Source: Desulfovibrio intestinalis (GTDB taxonomy: Bacteria; Desulfobacterota; Desulfovibrionia; Desulfovibrionales; Desulfovibrionaceae). From it: 64,000 bases of DNA. Position 1 is the stretch's first letter, and each line of letters opens with the position of its first letter. The stretch is from NCBI RefSeq assembly GCF_014202345.1, contig NZ_JACHGO010000001.1, positions 582,696 through 646,695 on the forward strand. Reading direction: 5' to 3'. The translations under genes were made by a program, and so were the position numbers. Positions 1 to 12,878 of the stretch are shown in pieces. The notes under the pieces are model-generated. The model ran no database searches. It was not told the DNA's origin and was given only the letters and a program-made list of their open reading frames with translations.

Positions 1-348
1 CTGGCCTGCAATTTTGTCTGGGCAGCCATTTTTGCTTTTCTGGCTTCTATGCTCGCCGTAGGCACGGCCCTTTTTCTGGGCGCAGGAACTACGGCCATCG
101 TGGCTGGCCTCTTTCAGTTCAGCGCAGTGCTGACAGCTATTGGGCTGGGAACGACCTTTTATCGTCCGTCCTGGCGTGTAGCCATTTACGCTATTGTGGG
201 AACAATTTTTACCGTGGTGGCCCAAGGTGCCCTGAACGTCGTGCTCAATGTTTACGGCGTGCCTACGCTTACCTTCCCCTTTGTTGTGGCTGCTTGGATA
301 TTCCTGCTGCCCAATCTTGATCTGGTGCCAGAAACCCACAGAAACTAA
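1..348 (+). CDS. Urea transporter, C-terminal fragment
   Basis: The reading frame is open from the first base, so the gene starts upstream of the window; only about 115 residues are visible. They are very hydrophobic and contain the end of a UT-family urea channel, including the segment around VPTLTFPFVVAAWIFLLPN, which resembles the second-half 'LTAPFVLATW' motif of bacterial urea transporters. These inner-membrane channels pass urea by facilitated diffusion. The next gene, 122 bases on, is an ammonium channel, so both would serve nitrogen uptake. The family call rests on a partial sequence and could be another small-solute channel. Confidence 0.72.
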   Translation: MACNFVWAAIFAFLASMLAVGTALFLGAGTTAIVAGLFQFSAVLTAIGLGTTFYRPSWRVAIYAIVGTIFTVVAQGALNVVLNVYGVPTLTFPFVVAAWIFLLPNLDLVPETHRN

Positions 349-470
349 AGCGTTTTGCCTTTAAATACTCTGGGGCTGCGTGAGCACCCGTATATTGTAA
401 AGGCGTAAGTACCACTTCTGCCGTCACCAGCAAGTTTGCTTAATGCAATTAAAAATATTGTGGAGGAATT

Positions 471-1685
471 ATGCCAGTTTTGAACTCGGGTGATACCGCT
501 TTCATTCTTTTGTGCACAGCCCTGGTCTGCGTCATGACGCCCGGCCTGGCCTTCTTCTACGGTGGTTTGGTCAGGGCCAAGGATGTTCTGACCATCATGA
601 TGCAGAGCTTCATATCGATGGGGATTGTGGCTCTTATCTGGATATTTGGAGGGTTCAGTCTGGCCTTCGGTCCGGATATTGGCGGCGTCATCGGCGACGT
701 CACATATCACTTTGCCCTGGACAAGGTGGGCGGCGATCCTAGCCCGGTATACGCGCCCACCATTCCCTTTATCATGTTCTTTGCCTACCAGATGATGTTC
801 GCCATCATTACTCCTGCTCTGATTACCGGGGCCTTTGCCGGACGTTTCAATTTCAGGGGGTACCTCAAATTTTTGATACTCTGGACAATCGTAATTTATC
901 TGCCCGTTTGCCATTGGATATGGGGCGGCGGTTGGCTGGCCAAGCTTGGAGTAGTGGATTTTGCGGGCGGTATTGTGGTGCATGTGAGCGCAGGTTTTTC
1001 TGCCCTGGCTACCGTGATTTATCTTGGATGGCGTAAGGATGTTAAACCCGGACAGGAAGTGGCGCCCAACAACTTGCCCTTGGTTGCCGTAGGGGCGGGA
1101 TTGCTGTGGTTCGGCTGGTTTGGCTTCAATTCTGGCGGTGCCTATGCCGCCAATGCTCTTGCCAGCTACGCATTTGTAAACACAACTGTGGCGGGTTCTG
1201 TGGCTATGGTTGTCTGGCTTGCCCTGGACTGGTCGCTTTCGCGTAAACCATCATTTGATGGCGTTCTTGTGGGCGCAGTGGCCGGGCTTGCCACCATTAC
1301 CCCTTGCGCAGGTTATGTAGATCCTTGGGCTGCCATAATCATCGGCGCAGCCGGGGCAACGGTGTGCTATTTTGCCAAAGTAGTGCAGCAGCGCCTGCAC
1401 TTTGATGATGCCCTTGAAGTCTGGCGCGCCCACGGCATGGGCGGGGTCACAGGTTCGTTGCTATTGGGCGTGCTGGCCAGCAGGACCATTGATGTGGTTA
1501 ATGCCAGTTCGCATCAGTTTCTTATGCAATTGTTGGGCGTTGTCAGCGTAGCAGCGTACTCCTTTGTTGTTACCTACATTATTCTCATAGTCATTAATGC
1601 TATCGGGCCTATCCGCGTGCCTGCTGAAGAGCAGATAAAGGGACTGGACGAAAGTCTGCACGGCGAAGAAGCCTACAAGCTGTAG
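471..1685 (+). CDS. amt: Ammonium transporter (Amt/AmtB family)
   Basis: A 404-residue polytopic inner-membrane protein that conducts ammonium/ammonia. Family hallmarks are visible: the N-terminal GLAFFYGGLVRAKD segment, the PVCHWIWGGGWL stretch with the conserved Trp, the DFAGGIVVHVSAG motif that holds the pore Asp and first pore His, and the WRAHGMGGVTG motif with the second His. Length is normal for an Amt without extra C-terminal domains. A GGAGG site lies 6 bases before the ATG. No glnK (PII) gene follows, which is unusual because amtB and glnK are often paired; here the gene ends in a strong terminator. Confidence 0.95.
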   Translation: MPVLNSGDTAFILLCTALVCVMTPGLAFFYGGLVRAKDVLTIMMQSFISMGIVALIWIFGGFSLAFGPDIGGVIGDVTYHFALDKVGGDPSPVYAPTIPFIMFFAYQMMFAIITPALITGAFAGRFNFRGYLKFLILWTIVIYLPVCHWIWGGGWLAKLGVVDFAGGIVVHVSAGFSALATVIYLGWRKDVKPGQEVAPNNLPLVAVGAGLLWFGWFGFNSGGAYAANALASYAFVNTTVAGSVAMVVWLALDWSLSRKPSFDGVLVGAVAGLATITPCAGYVDPWAAIIIGAAGATVCYFAKVVQQRLHFDDALEVWRAHGMGGVTGSLLLGVLASRTIDVVNASSHQFLMQLLGVVSVAAYSFVVTYIILIVINAIGPIRVPAEEQIKGLDESLHGEEAYKL

Positions 1686-1701
1686 GACTGGATCAAATAT
1701 A

Positions 1702-1747
1702 AAATAACAAAGGGGAGGCTCTTGTATGAGCCTCCCCTTTGTTATTT
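1702..1747 (+). terminator. Intrinsic terminator after amt
   Basis: A perfect 19-bp inverted repeat (1702-1720 and 1729-1747) with an 8-base loop. The stem is GC-rich inside (AGGGGAGGCT) and ends in A/T tracts on both sides, so it could work in both directions. It starts 17 bases after the amt stop codon. Confidence 0.9.
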
Positions 1748-1792
1748 ACAGTTTTTTCAAACCGTTTCTGTAGCCGCTTCTGCATGAAAAAA

Positions 1793-1816
1793 GGGTTATA
1801 TCTTTCGATATAACCC
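1793..1816 (-). terminator. Terminator of tRNA-Glu
   Basis: A 10-bp perfect stem (GGGTTATATC / GATATAACCC) with a 4-base loop, followed on the minus strand by a run of six T. It lies 12 bases beyond the 3' end of the tRNA-Glu gene. Confidence 0.82.
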
Positions 1817-1828
1817 GTGTTTTTCATT

Positions 1829-1905
1829 TGGCGTCCCCAAGGGGATTTGAACCCCTGTCGACGGCGTGAAAGGCCGTTGTCCTGGGCCGGCTAGACGATG
1901 GGGAC
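1829..1905 (-). tRNA. tRNA-Glu (anticodon TTC), CCA encoded
   Basis: The minus strand folds into a full cloverleaf: a GTCCCC/GGGGAC acceptor stem, an anticodon loop CTTTCAC giving anticodon TTC, a T-arm AGGGG-TTCAAAT-CCCCT, discriminator G and an encoded CCA end. 77 nt including CCA. It is a single-gene transcription unit with its own promoter and terminator. Confidence 0.96.
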
Positions 1906-1921
1906 GCGCTGTGAGGTGTTC

Positions 1922-1950
1922 TTTTATGTGAAAAATACGCAAAGTGTCAA
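1922..1950 (-). promoter_or_regulatory. Sigma-70 promoter for tRNA-Glu
   Basis: On the minus strand a perfect -35 box TTGACA (1945-1950) is followed after 17 bases by ATAAAA (1922-1927), 16 bases before the tRNA 5' end. The -10 box is a weak match, like the CATAAA boxes before the rRNA gene in this window. Confidence 0.65.
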
Positions 1951-2048
1951 GCGGATTTTTACAATTTTTTTCAGATTGTTACATAAAGATGGATAATTGA
2001 GATGCCAGTAGGCTTAAAACTGGCTAATAAAGCGGATTTAAAACGAAA

Positions 2049-2073
2049 AGGCGTCGGTCAAAAACCGACGCCT
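2049..2073 (-). terminator. Terminator downstream of flgE
   Basis: A 10-bp perfect stem (AGGCGTCGGT / ACCGACGCCT) with a 5-base loop, followed on the minus strand by TTTTCGTTT. It closes the minus-strand flagellar block about 100 bases after the flgE stop codon. Confidence 0.8.
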
Positions 2074-2110
2074 GCACGGAAGAAAGGGTACGGCGCTATC
2101 CCCAACGCCG

Positions 2111-2149
2111 TGGAGAGTTCGACGTTCAGCTGAACAGCCGAACTCTCCA
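2111..2149. repeat. Inverted repeat just after flgE
   Basis: An 11-bp perfect dyad (TGGAGAGTTCG / CGAACTCTCCA) enclosing a second palindrome, GTTCAGCTGAAC. It sits between the flgE stop codon and the terminator and could be an mRNA 3' end stabiliser or a second terminator without a T run. Function is inferred only. Confidence 0.55.
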
Positions 2150-2170
2150 TCCTTTCAAACAGACCGATTA

Positions 2171-4600
2171 CTATCTCTTCATGCCGATAACTGTTTCCAG
2201 CATGGTATCCACAGTGGTGATGCCCTTGGAGTTTGCCTGGAACCCGCGCTGCGTCGAAATCATCTGCACGAATTCTGTGGTCATATCCACGTTGGATTGT
2301 TCTATGTTGTAGGCTCGCGTTGTGCCAAAGCCGTTGTCGCCAGCAACACCCAACTGGGGCTCACCTGAATCCTGAGTGGAGGAGAAGAGGTTGCCGCCTT
2401 CGCGGTACAGCCCCTGATGGTTCTGGAAGTCATACAGGGCTATCTGATACAGCGGCAGGGTTTTACCGTTGGAGTAGATACCGTAAACAACACCGGAACT
2501 ATCAATGTTCACGTTGCTCAGCGTGCCGGAGGCATAGCCGTCCTGACTACGGTTCTGCACCGTGTATGATGTCGTGTTGGCCACGCTGGAGTATTCCTGA
2601 CGTTCCACACCGGTCATGGTGGGCACAGTGGTGCCGTAGTTGATGACGTTCTCAAAGATCGGCACACCTGTGGATGAGGTACCGCTGACTCTGGACATGG
2701 TTGTAAGACTGGCCAGACTGTTGTTAGCCGTTTCAGTAGCGGCAACGGGGCGTGAAGCATCCGTAGGCACTGTATACGAATCAGGCTTGAACGCTGTGGC
2801 CGTAACGGCTGTGAAGTTGCCGGAGGTCACAGAAGTTTTGGTAGTGCCGCCTGCCATGTAATAATAACCGCTGCTGTCGTGCAGTACGTCTTCACCGCTG
2901 GGCACGCTGCCGTACACCTGATCGGTGCCACTCATATAATAATAACCGTAGCTGTCCTGATAGGCAGGAAGTGTATTGCCGCCGACAACTGTCGTATTGA
3001 AGCAGTTGGCGTTGGCGTTGGTGGCATCGACGAAGTAATAGCTGCTGCCATTGCTTAAGGCTTCGACTGTGGCTGCAGGGGATCCAACGGATGCGGAACC
3101 ATAGACCTTGTTAGTGCCATTCAGATAGTAGTAGCCGGTAGTATCAGCGTAAACCTGCTCTGTACTGCCGCCAACGGAGGTCGTCGTGCCATAGGAACCC
3201 GGATTGGGAGCGCCGATGTAGTAGTAGCCGTACTTGTCCATGCCGAGAGCATTATCGCTGGCGTCGACAGGCTGGCCGAGGCTGTTGGTCTTCACGGCAG
3301 TGGCCATAGGATTGTTCCAGGCCGGATTGCCGATGTTTTTCAGGCCGAAATCCAGCTCAGTAATGTAGTTCTGCACTTGGCTTACAGGAGTGCCCCCCAG
3401 GCTGGTCTGTACGGTCTCGCTCACACTGTTGGCCAAAGGCTGGCCGCTAAAGTTGGCCGAGAACACGGGCAGACCATTGCTGGACGTTTTGGTGGGCTGC
3501 CAGGAAGATTTTTCCGCCGGGTCAACGGCGACCTGATTGTTGGCGGCTGGGGTTTCCGTAGCACCATAGCTATAAGCGGTCTGGTTGACGAGGCGTCCGC
3601 TGGCGTCAAAGATCATGACGCCACTCATAAGTACACCAGCCTGCTTGTTGGTGCCTAAGGTCGGGTCATCATAAAATTGCGTGGGTTCCTTGGTCCAGGT
3701 ATTGGTGGCAGCATTGTAGCCTTCGCCACCGTAGCTGCGCTTGTCTTCAGACGGGGGAATGGTCACCAGGTATTCATACATGGTGTACCCGGCAGGCAGA
3801 CCCTTGATGTCATAAATAGTGTTGCCGTTGGTGTCCGTCTTTTTTGCGTCTACCTGGTCATAGTACACGGTAAGCGTGTGGGTGGCCCCACCCTCGTCAT
3901 AAACGTCAATGCTGGATTGGGTGGCATAAGACGTGTCTGCCAGAGGAGGCTGGCTGCTGGCGTCCCACAAGTCAAAGAGGGCCGTCATGGGGCTGGTGCT
4001 GCTGGTCGTGCGGTCGCCCTTACCGTCATTAGTAAGACCCATAGTAAAGGTGACGTTGGTAGTCTGCTGGGGAACAATGTTCCAACTGTCCAGCACAATG
4101 TCGGTGGGCGTGCCGGAACCAACATAGGCAGATTCGCTCAGGTTGGAGTTGCCCAGATTGGTCGCGCCGCTGTTGAAAGTCAGCTTTTTCTCGTTGTTGA
4201 CCTTCCAGCCCTGCAACAAGTAGCCTTCAGGATTCTGAAGTTCACGATCCTTGTTGAAGTAAAAATCACCTGCGCGGGTGTAGTACATCTGGTTGCTGTT
4301 GGTCTTGCGAACCTGAAAGAACCCGTTACCGTCAATGGCAAGGTCCGTCACAGAGTTGGTAGACTCTAGCGAACCCTGTGAAAAGTCGCCAAGGATGGCG
4401 TACACGCCAGCGCCAGCACCAATCTGGCTACCGCCACTGGTTGTGCCGATGCCCCTGTACAGATAATCGTTGAAGTCCATGCGCTGGCTCTTGAAACCAA
4501 GAGTGCTCACGTTAGCTATATTGTTGCCGACCACATTCATTTTTTGGCCGTGAGTGAGCAGGCCTGAAACGCTTGTCCACATGCTGGCTGAAAGACCCAT
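2171..4600 (-). CDS. flgE: Flagellar hook protein FlgE, enlarged
   Basis: Polymerises into the flagellar hook, the universal joint between rod and filament. The N-terminus has the flagellar rod/hook signature (about residues 1-40, with NNIANVSTLGFKSQR), followed by the FlgE core (AIDGNGFFQVRK, residues 88-99) and a C-terminal helix typical of the family (TTEFVQMISTQRGFQANSK). At 809 residues it is about twice the size of enteric FlgE; the extra mass is in the central, surface-exposed part, which holds a Tyr-rich periodic insert (residues about 455-585) and a Cys, rare in exported flagellar proteins. GGAGG lies 7 bases before the ATG. It follows flgD and is the last gene of the block. Confidence 0.96.
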   Translation of the reverse strand: MGLSASMWTSVSGLLTHGQKMNVVGNNIANVSTLGFKSQRMDFNDYLYRGIGTTSGGSQIGAGAGVYAILGDFSQGSLESTNSVTDLAIDGNGFFQVRKTNSNQMYYTRAGDFYFNKDRELQNPEGYLLQGWKVNNEKKLTFNSGATNLGNSNLSESAYVGSGTPTDIVLDSWNIVPQQTTNVTFTMGLTNDGKGDRTTSSTSPMTALFDLWDASSQPPLADTSYATQSSIDVYDEGGATHTLTVYYDQVDAKKTDTNGNTIYDIKGLPAGYTMYEYLVTIPPSEDKRSYGGEGYNAATNTWTKEPTQFYDDPTLGTNKQAGVLMSGVMIFDASGRLVNQTAYSYGATETPAANNQVAVDPAEKSSWQPTKTSSNGLPVFSANFSGQPLANSVSETVQTSLGGTPVSQVQNYITELDFGLKNIGNPAWNNPMATAVKTNSLGQPVDASDNALGMDKYGYYYIGAPNPGSYGTTTSVGGSTEQVYADTTGYYYLNGTNKVYGSASVGSPAATVEALSNGSSYYFVDATNANANCFNTTVVGGNTLPAYQDSYGYYYMSGTDQVYGSVPSGEDVLHDSSGYYYMAGGTTKTSVTSGNFTAVTATAFKPDSYTVPTDASRPVAATETANNSLASLTTMSRVSGTSSTGVPIFENVINYGTTVPTMTGVERQEYSSVANTTSYTVQNRSQDGYASGTLSNVNIDSSGVVYGIYSNGKTLPLYQIALYDFQNHQGLYREGGNLFSSTQDSGEPQLGVAGDNGFGTTRAYNIEQSNVDMTTEFVQMISTQRGFQANSKGITTVDTMLETVIGMKR
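2833..3253 (-). repeat. Degenerate 31-residue repeat inside flgE
   Basis: Five copies of a motif YG-YYY-x-x-G (YGYYYIGA, TGYYYLNG, SSYYFVDA, YGYYYMSG, SGYYYMAG) whose central tyrosines fall near residues 459, 490, 521, 553 and 579, a period of 31-32 with a shorter last step. Copies are often followed by a VYGS step. The DNA copies have diverged, so this is an old repeat, not a recent slippage product. Confidence 0.8.
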
Positions 4601-4693
4601 AATTTCCTCCGCGTCTTGGGATAGGGGGATATGTATTTTCAGAGTGGGCGCGCTGTTGTGCGCTGCCCCGACTCTCTATTGCCGTGTTGCCTG

Positions 4694-5554
4694 TTAGAAA
4701 AGTGTGCCGTTGAGACTGATGTTGCTGATATTGACGTCGCCAACAAGGCTTTTGCTGCTGGCAGCGGCATTGTTATTTGTATCTGTGCCACTGCCACTAT
4801 CCGTACCTGTATCGGTGCCCGTGCCCGTGTCCTTGTCGTCACTGGCTGCCGTGGTTGCGGGCAGCATAACCTGACGCACGTTGGCAAGGGGCATGAGCTG
4901 ACCACCTTCAAGGCCGAGGTAGACAACACCGTTGTCTGTAACAACGCCTGTAACCTTGGCGTCAACCACCTGATCGGAAAGAACTGCGTCTCCGTTGGAA
5001 TCACGCAGTACAAGGCTGACCGTATATACGCCGTCGCCCGCCACAGTGCCGTCATTGCTTTTGCCGTTCCACAGAAATTCGTATGTCGTGCCCTTGTTTT
5101 TGGCACTGATTTCTTCAACGTAGACAGCGTTGTTGTCAGAATCACGAACTGTGATAGTGCCGCCAACCGTGTTGTCAGCAGGGGCATACCGGAAGCGCGT
5201 AATGGTGGTTTCCTTGGTGGTCTCGTCCGTGGTTTTGCCGATAGAATTGCCGGTAACCGTCACCTGTTTGCCGATGTAGGAAGTGGCGTTGATCATCTGT
5301 TGATTGTTAGTGGCGTCAGTGAGCCCTTCCATGCTGGTATTGAGGTTCATGAGCTGTTCAAGACTGGAGAATTGCGCCATCTGGGCAATAAATTCCTTGT
5401 CTTCCATAGGATTCAAGGGATCCTGATACTTGAACTGCGTTACCAGCAAAAGCATGAAAGAGTCCTTATCCAGATTACTGCCCTTCTGTTTGCTCAGGGC
5501 GGTATTGAACTCATTATTGGTCTGGTTCAGTGACTGTGTAATGCTGCTGGCCAT
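4694..5554 (-). CDS. flgD: Flagellar hook capping/scaffold protein FlgD
   Basis: FlgD caps the growing hook and lets FlgE subunits assemble; it is absent from the finished hook. The conserved N-terminal block is clear (DKDSFMLLLVTQFKYQDPLN, then MEDKEFIAQMAQFSSLEQL), followed by the FlgD Ig-like/tudor region (TVRDSDNNAVYVEEI, FLWNGKSNDG). 286 residues. The tail from about residue 242 is an acidic, low-complexity stretch of Thr, Asp, Gly and Ser, ending in a hydrophobic VNISNISLNGTLF. A GAGGAA site precedes the ATG. It lies 26 bases after fliK and 93 before flgE, so the three hook genes are one unit. Confidence 0.95.
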   Translation of the reverse strand: MASSITQSLNQTNNEFNTALSKQKGSNLDKDSFMLLLVTQFKYQDPLNPMEDKEFIAQMAQFSSLEQLMNLNTSMEGLTDATNNQQMINATSYIGKQVTVTGNSIGKTTDETTKETTITRFRYAPADNTVGGTITVRDSDNNAVYVEEISAKNKGTTYEFLWNGKSNDGTVAGDGVYTVSLVLRDSNGDAVLSDQVVDAKVTGVVTDNGVVYLGLEGGQLMPLANVRQVMLPATTAASDDKDTGTGTDTGTDSGSGTDTNNNAAASSKSLVGDVNISNISLNGTLF

Positions 5555-5580
5555 GATTCATTCCTCACACGGGGCTGTTT

Positions 5581-7452
5581 TTACGCTACCACGTTTAGTG
5601 TACGGGTGGCATATCTTGCCGCATGGACAGAAGAATGCACAGGTTGTTCCAAATCTGCTGATTCTGAATTAATTGAGGAACTACGCATTGTTGAAAGATT
5701 CTTAAGTCGCGCAAGTTCTTCACGCCGGGCATCTTCTTCCTGCCACGAATTGTGCTGATCGAGGTTCTGCCAGGCATTTTCGTCCTGCTGGCGCGAGTTC
5801 AACTGCACTTCCACCTTGTCCACTTTGAGCCCTTGCTGCTCAAGATTTGTGCGAATGGCTTCAAGCTGGCGTGTGACTATTTCGGCTGTCTCCGTTTTTT
5901 CAGAGCGAATGGTCGCACTTACCTCGCCATTACGCAGGCTGAGGCTGAGGGTGATGGCTCCAAGCTCCTGTGGATGCAGTTGCAGGTCGAGACGGGTAGT
6001 GCCGTTACGGAAGTTTGAGAGCAGCCCTTGCTCAACTTGCTGGGAAACATACCTGGCAATAGGAGCAGGCTGTGAAATGGCTTCGGGTTGCTCAACAGCA
6101 GCGCCGAGGTTCTGGATCATAGAAGCCGCAACCTGATTATCCTGCCGCATGGTGAAGAGGGGATTTGTTTCAACTTTGCGGGTAACTTCATTCCAGGACG
6201 GATCACGCCCTGCTTCGGAGTTGGCTTCCTGGCGATTGTCACCAGAGTGGCGGCGCCCTGATTCGTTTTGGCGTTCGTCTGTGGTGGTGCGCGCCAAGGG
6301 AGTGTCCTCAGAGCGTCTGTTTGTGGCGCTCTGGACGTTAGAAGCCTGCTCCTTGTTGGAGGAAGCCTTGGAAAAGCCTGTATCGGCAGAAGCTTTCGCC
6401 TCCTGGCTGCCAGCATGCCCAACACCAGCGCTTTGACTGCCGTCAAGCTTTTTGCTGATGGCGTCGCTCTGGCGCAGCGCAGTTTCCATATCGACGGCCT
6501 TCGCCCCGTCCTGTCCGCCAGCGCCCAATGTTTCTTCGAGCATTTGGCGGCTATTTTTCATGACAGTCTGGTCGATGAGAAGCTTGCTTTGCTGTGCTTC
6601 CTTGTTGCGCAACGCACTGGCCTGAAGCTCTTTTTCAGTGCGCGCCCGCGCCTTGCTTACAAGCGGTTGCAAGGTATTTTTTAAGGCAGTGTCCAACTGT
6701 TTTTGAGCAGTTTTCTGCTCATTGAAAAAACTGCTTACCGGAGCCATGAGGGCAGAGAGCTGCCCCACAAGCAAATTGGCGTTGTTATTGCCTCCAAAAC
6801 TGTTGGCCAAGGTTTGCAGGCTTGAAGTATCAAGGCCCAGGCCACGGCCAAAAGCGATCGCCTCAGTAGCGCCCACTTCAAGGGCTGTCGTGGGGTCCAT
6901 CTGCGAGATAAAAGCGTAGACAGTGCCAAGGGCCGCTTCGCCTTTACCGTCGGCCATGAGCTGCTGCACTCTCGCGTCCAGAACGCCAGAAGAATCAATT
7001 TTTTTGAGCAGTGAAGTGATTTGAGCCTTGTCATCATCACTGAGCTGGGGAGCGCCGCTCAAAGTCTGCAAACTGGCCATGACCTGAGCCAGCGTTGCGC
7101 CATCAGGCTGTCCGACCAGAGCGTCGAATTTGCTCAGAGCATTTTCGGGTGCTCCTGACTTGATGAGGTCACGGCGCAGTTGGGCCAGTTCCTGCTTGGT
7201 GAAGCATACTTCATCAAGGGTATAGGTCACGCCATTGGTGGTGGAACGACTGTAAGGGCTTTGCACCTTGGGGGTTGCAGCCGTAGTGGTTTGCTCTTCT
7301 TCAAGCGCCGTACTGACAGAAACGTTTTCACCGCGCTCGATGCTGTCAATAGCTTCATGTACGGAAGCGAAAAAGTCAGCGAAGGATGAGTTTTCCTTGC
7401 TGCTGGAGATGAGGACATCAAATGAACCGGCGCTAGTGGGAATAATCTGCAT
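5581..7452 (-). CDS. fliK: Flagellar hook-length control protein FliK
   Basis: FliK measures hook length and switches the export apparatus from hook to filament subunits. The C-terminal Flg_hook domain is clear near residues 500-580 (RLDLQLHPQELGAITLSLSL, then GEVSATIRSEKTETAEIVTRQL), while the long N-terminal two thirds are variable, polar and rich in Ser, Gln and Asn, as expected for the ruler. I start the gene at the ATG at 7452, which has AAGGAG at proper distance; an ATG 14 codons upstream has none. 623 residues. It is placed directly ahead of flgD and flgE. Confidence 0.92.
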   Translation of the reverse strand: MQIIPTSAGSFDVLISSSKENSSFADFFASVHEAIDSIERGENVSVSTALEEEQTTTAATPKVQSPYSRSTTNGVTYTLDEVCFTKQELAQLRRDLIKSGAPENALSKFDALVGQPDGATLAQVMASLQTLSGAPQLSDDDKAQITSLLKKIDSSGVLDARVQQLMADGKGEAALGTVYAFISQMDPTTALEVGATEAIAFGRGLGLDTSSLQTLANSFGGNNNANLLVGQLSALMAPVSSFFNEQKTAQKQLDTALKNTLQPLVSKARARTEKELQASALRNKEAQQSKLLIDQTVMKNSRQMLEETLGAGGQDGAKAVDMETALRQSDAISKKLDGSQSAGVGHAGSQEAKASADTGFSKASSNKEQASNVQSATNRRSEDTPLARTTTDERQNESGRRHSGDNRQEANSEAGRDPSWNEVTRKVETNPLFTMRQDNQVAASMIQNLGAAVEQPEAISQPAPIARYVSQQVEQGLLSNFRNGTTRLDLQLHPQELGAITLSLSLRNGEVSATIRSEKTETAEIVTRQLEAIRTNLEQQGLKVDKVEVQLNSRQQDENAWQNLDQHNSWQEEDARREELARLKNLSTMRSSSINSESADLEQPVHSSVHAARYATRTLNVVA

Positions 7453-7639
7453 CGTGCACTCCTTGCGCCAGATCTCTTTCAAAGACTGTTCCAAAAATTA
7501 AAATATAATTATATCATAGTGTTAAACTTTGTTGTGGCGAGGGAAGAAGGCAAGTATTGCCGATGCTGTTTCTGCATCGGAAACTGCGCAGAGCCCAAGG
7601 GAGCAAGGCGAAATTTTTATGACTTAAGGGAAGGAGAGC

Positions 7640-11972
<4,333 letters not shown>

Positions 11973-12013
11973 GCACCATCCGTAGAACCTGATGAGCATG
12001 CACCCGGATGCGG

Positions 12014-12367
12014 TTAGTCCGCAGTATCGGGAATATAGCCCTTCAATTCCTCTTCAGTATCAAAGGTAGGAAAAAATCCTTCAATTTCCACTTTTTTCAA
12101 AAGATCTGCCACATGTGGAGCAGGCATTAGCAATACAAGTCTTCTGCCATGTCCACGGCTTTTGGTACTGGCGCTTACAAGCACCCCCAAGCCTGATGTG
12201 TCCACCTTGCCTACATGGCTCAGATCAAGAACAACCTGCTTGATGCCTGGAGTCAGGAGGTGTTCGTCCAATTGGCGGCTGAATTGGGGTACATCAGGTA
12301 ATTGCATGTCGCCCAGGTAGCGCAGAACTATGACGTTTTTGTGAGACTCCGCTTGCAGGGTAAACAC
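12014..12367 (-). CDS. STAS-domain protein (anti-anti-sigma type)
   Basis: A 117-residue single STAS domain: VVLDLSHVGKVDTSGLGVLV is the family's signature with the phosphorylatable Ser in DTSGLG, followed by RRLVLLMPAPHVADLL. Such proteins bind anti-sigma kinases or other partners in phosphorylation switches. The start is a GTG at 12367 with a GGAGG site 8 bases upstream; a longer frame from 12517 would overlap dtd by over 120 bases and lacks support. No anti-sigma kinase gene is next to it. The position ahead of fapA suggests a link to the flagellar block, but the gap (41 bases) does not prove cotranscription. Confidence 0.85.
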   Translation of the reverse strand: MFTLQAESHKNVIVLRYLGDMQLPDVPQFSRQLDEHLLTPGIKQVVLDLSHVGKVDTSGLGVLVSASTKSRGHGRRLVLLMPAPHVADLLKKVEIEGFFPTFDTEEELKGYIPDTAD

Positions 12368-12395
12368 AGGCCCGTCCTCCGGATAACGCGGGGCG

Positions 12396-12878
12396 TCAAC
12401 TATTGAACAGATTTTCTGAATCGAGCCATATAGTGACTGGTCCCCAGTTGCACAGACGTATTGCCATATCGGCACCGAAGATGCCTGAAGATACGCTGAC
12501 GTTACAAGATTCGTCAACCATCTTCACAAAATAGTCAAACATGGGCTCGGCCCAGGTGGGATTTCCGGCACCTGTAAAAGACGGGCGGCGTCCTTTTCGG
12601 CAGTCTGCATACAGGGTGAACTGCGGCACGAGCAGAAGTTGACCTCCGAACTCTTCAAGAGAGGTGTGAAATTTGTTGGCCAGTGTCCCTTGACCGGGAA
12701 AAATGCGCAAACCGACAAGTTTGTGAATCATGCCCATAAACGCAGGATGGGTGTGAAAGTCCGCCCCATCATCCTGACCAAAACCCACCAGGGCCATAAT
12801 TCCGGGGCCGATGGCCGCCACCTGGCGGCCATCAACGCTTACCGAAGCTTCAGTCACCCTTTGGGCCAAAATTCGCAT
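12396..12878 (-). CDS. dtd: D-aminoacyl-tRNA deacylase
   Basis: Hydrolyses D-amino acids from mischarged tRNA. The active-site motifs are present: LVPQFTLYAD (usual SQFTLYAD, with Pro here in place of the first Ser) and the C-terminal ADMAIRLCNWGPVTIWLD with the Gly-Pro motif that excludes L-amino acids (usual NxGPVT). 160 residues, slightly longer than typical Dtd because of a short tail and an inserted segment near residues 40-50. The start ATG shares one base with the fadD stop codon (TGATG), so the two are coupled. Confidence 0.93.
   Translation of the reverse strand: MRILAQRVTEASVSVDGRQVAAIGPGIMALVGFGQDDGADFHTHPAFMGMIHKLVGLRIFPGQGTLANKFHTSLEEFGGQLLLVPQFTLYADCRKGRRPSFTGAGNPTWAEPMFDYFVKMVDESCNVSVSSGIFGADMAIRLCNWGPVTIWLDSENLFNS

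Noticed and set aside
1829..1905. tRNA-Glu as an integration site
   Set aside because: No integrase, direct repeat of the tRNA end or foreign genes are seen on either side.
3677..4369. A 230-codon plus-strand frame opposite flgE
   Set aside because: Antisense shadow of flgE; composition follows the codon pattern of the real gene.
4631..5533. A 300-codon plus-strand frame opposite flgD
   Set aside because: It mirrors the flgD gene in the antisense frame, has no ribosome-binding site or recognisable domain, and flgD is certain.
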